The position numbers were made by a program, and so were the translations under genes. This document shows, piece after piece, positions 7,770-8,292 of a DNA stretch of 8,292 bases. The stretch is taken from contig JAAKFP010000090.1 in assembly GCA_011065005.1 (NCBI GenBank), positions 1 to 8,292 on the forward strand, written 5' to 3'. This DNA is from Chlamydiota bacterium (GTDB taxonomy: Bacteria; Chlamydiota; Chlamydiia; Chlamydiales; Waddliaceae). The notes under the pieces were generated by a model. It made no database searches. It saw nothing but the letters and a program-made list of their open reading frames with translations, and had not been told where the DNA came from. The stretch's first letter is position 1, and every line of letters starts with the position of its first letter.

Positions 7770-8080
7770 TGAAAGGGGCCGTGGTCTGTTGTGACACGAA
7801 CTTCACCAGTGTGAGCTGGTGAAGGTGCTGTGCGAAAGATGAGGGTAGGTCCCTCGACTCGGCTTTCAGGAGCAGGGTCAAACCACCTTAAGCTGCGAAG
7901 GTAAATTGCTGCACGTGGTGAGCGTTAAGGAAAAGGGACAGCAATGACAGTCTCAGGTGAGTGTTAAGGAGATGAACGAGAGTGAACCACCGTCTGAAAA
8001 TGTCGAAAGGCCCATAGACGTCGTCTAAACTGGGAGTTGCAGACCACGACCAGGACAGAGCTCAAGGGTAACCTGATTAT
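7770..8080 (+). mobile_element. 5' fragment (domain I region) of a group II intron
   Basis: This non-coding stretch has the texture of a bacterial group II intron 5' region. It shows a 9-bp hairpin (cttcaccag 7801-7809 with ctggtgaag 7816-7824), gtgcgaaaga (7830-7839), the conserved-looking gagcgttaaggaaaaggg and gtgagtgttaaggagatgaa blocks, the cgtct/agacg stem (7991-7995/8016-8020) around a tgtcgaaaggcc segment, and a terminal gggtaacctg (8066-8075). I judge this by recalled similarity to intron domain I, without an alignment. No reverse transcriptase or domain V/VI follows: the sequence breaks at the inverted repeat starting at 8081. The exact 5' splice site is not clear. It appears to be a dead remnant in the orientation opposite to the neighbouring genes. 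Confidence 0.7.
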
Positions 8081-8143
8081 CCTAGCCCGAGTTTACTAGT
8101 TATACATCTATTACAGATGTATAACTAGTAAACTCGGGCTAGG
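8081..8143. repeat. Perfect 29-bp inverted repeat with 5-base loop
   Basis: Bases 8081-8109 (starting cctagcccgagtttac) are the exact reverse complement of 8115-8143, separated only by attac. There is no mismatch. It directly follows the intron-like segment, and neither strand has a T-run after the stem, so it is not a standard terminator. It could be a structural stem of the intron, an inverted duplication made when the intron was truncated, or two abutted ends of an element. The perfect pairing suggests recent origin or active selection. Confidence 0.85.
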
Positions 8144-8292
8144 TTCAATAGTAAGGGTTTTGGGTGATCCCAAAAAAGCCGATCTTTTCCCAGATGGTCT
8201 CAAGAATACACTCACAAGAGAATATACCAAAGGTTTTGGTTTTTGGAAAAATGGTCTCATCAAAAATCCTCGAGGTCAGGAGTTCTGAACTT
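8144..8292. other. Window-edge sequence of uncertain coding status
   Basis: After the inverted repeat, a plus-strand frame is open from 8100 to a TGA at 8286-8288 and reads VLGDPKKADLFPDGLKNTL and onward without an ATG. One minus-strand frame is also open across much of the same stretch. Both readings look equally protein-like, there is no ribosome binding site, and the window ends here. It may be the tail of a broken gene beside the intron fragment, or non-coding. I do not assign a product. Confidence 0.3.

Noticed and set aside
8081..8143. Palindrome as a bidirectional terminator
   Set aside because: Neither side has a T-tract after the stem, and no intact gene ends next to it inside the window.

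Overview
The window carries four recognisable housekeeping genes, one large unrecognised gene, one decayed gene and traces of mobile DNA. All five intact genes and the decayed gene lie on the minus strand. The best guess for the host is an environmental member of the Chlamydiota (Parachlamydiales type), with moderate GC. That is inference from the style of the proteins, the sigma70/sigma66-like promoters and the mobile-element debris; nothing in the window proves the taxon.

Read in the direction of transcription (right to left), there are three transcription blocks. Block 1 starts at a strong promoter (about 7729-7757) and holds a 663-residue protein of unknown function (5708-7699). Four bases after it comes a decayed ~151-codon gene (5089-5703), and a hairpin plus T-tract terminator follows at about 4951-4974. 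Block 2 is a class II tRNA nucleotidyltransferase/poly(A) polymerase-family gene (3620-4846), whose stop codon directly abuts a SpoU/TrmH-type RNA 2'-O-methyltransferase (2873-3619). Block 3 starts at a near-consensus promoter (2826-2854) and holds rsgA, the 30S-maturation GTPase (1619-2788), then eno, enolase (228-1547), which may have its own weaker promoter at 1575-1603. Blocks 2 and 3 together hold tRNA 3'-end, RNA modification and ribosome assembly functions, plus one glycolytic enzyme.

The accessory signal is in three places. (a) A 157-bp element at 5304-5460 is an imperfect palindrome over its whole length, has 32-bp inverted ends and is flanked by a 3-bp TAA repeat. It sits inside the decayed gene; conceptually removing it restores the reading frame across the site. 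That gene also has a TAA stop and a 1-nt deletion. (b) About 7770-8080, on the plus strand, reads like the 5' (domain I) part of a bacterial group II intron RNA. It has no reverse transcriptase and breaks off at a perfect 29-bp inverted repeat (8081-8143). (c) The first 227 bases, downstream of eno, are non-coding and hold nested inverted repeats and a CTCTGTG repeat; a related, oppositely oriented motif lies in the purine-rich tract upstream of the nucleotidyltransferase gene.

I see no tRNA or rRNA gene, no CRISPR array and no complete insertion sequence. I cannot support a new defence or metabolic system here. The most novel items are the unknown 663-residue protein and the palindromic miniature element.
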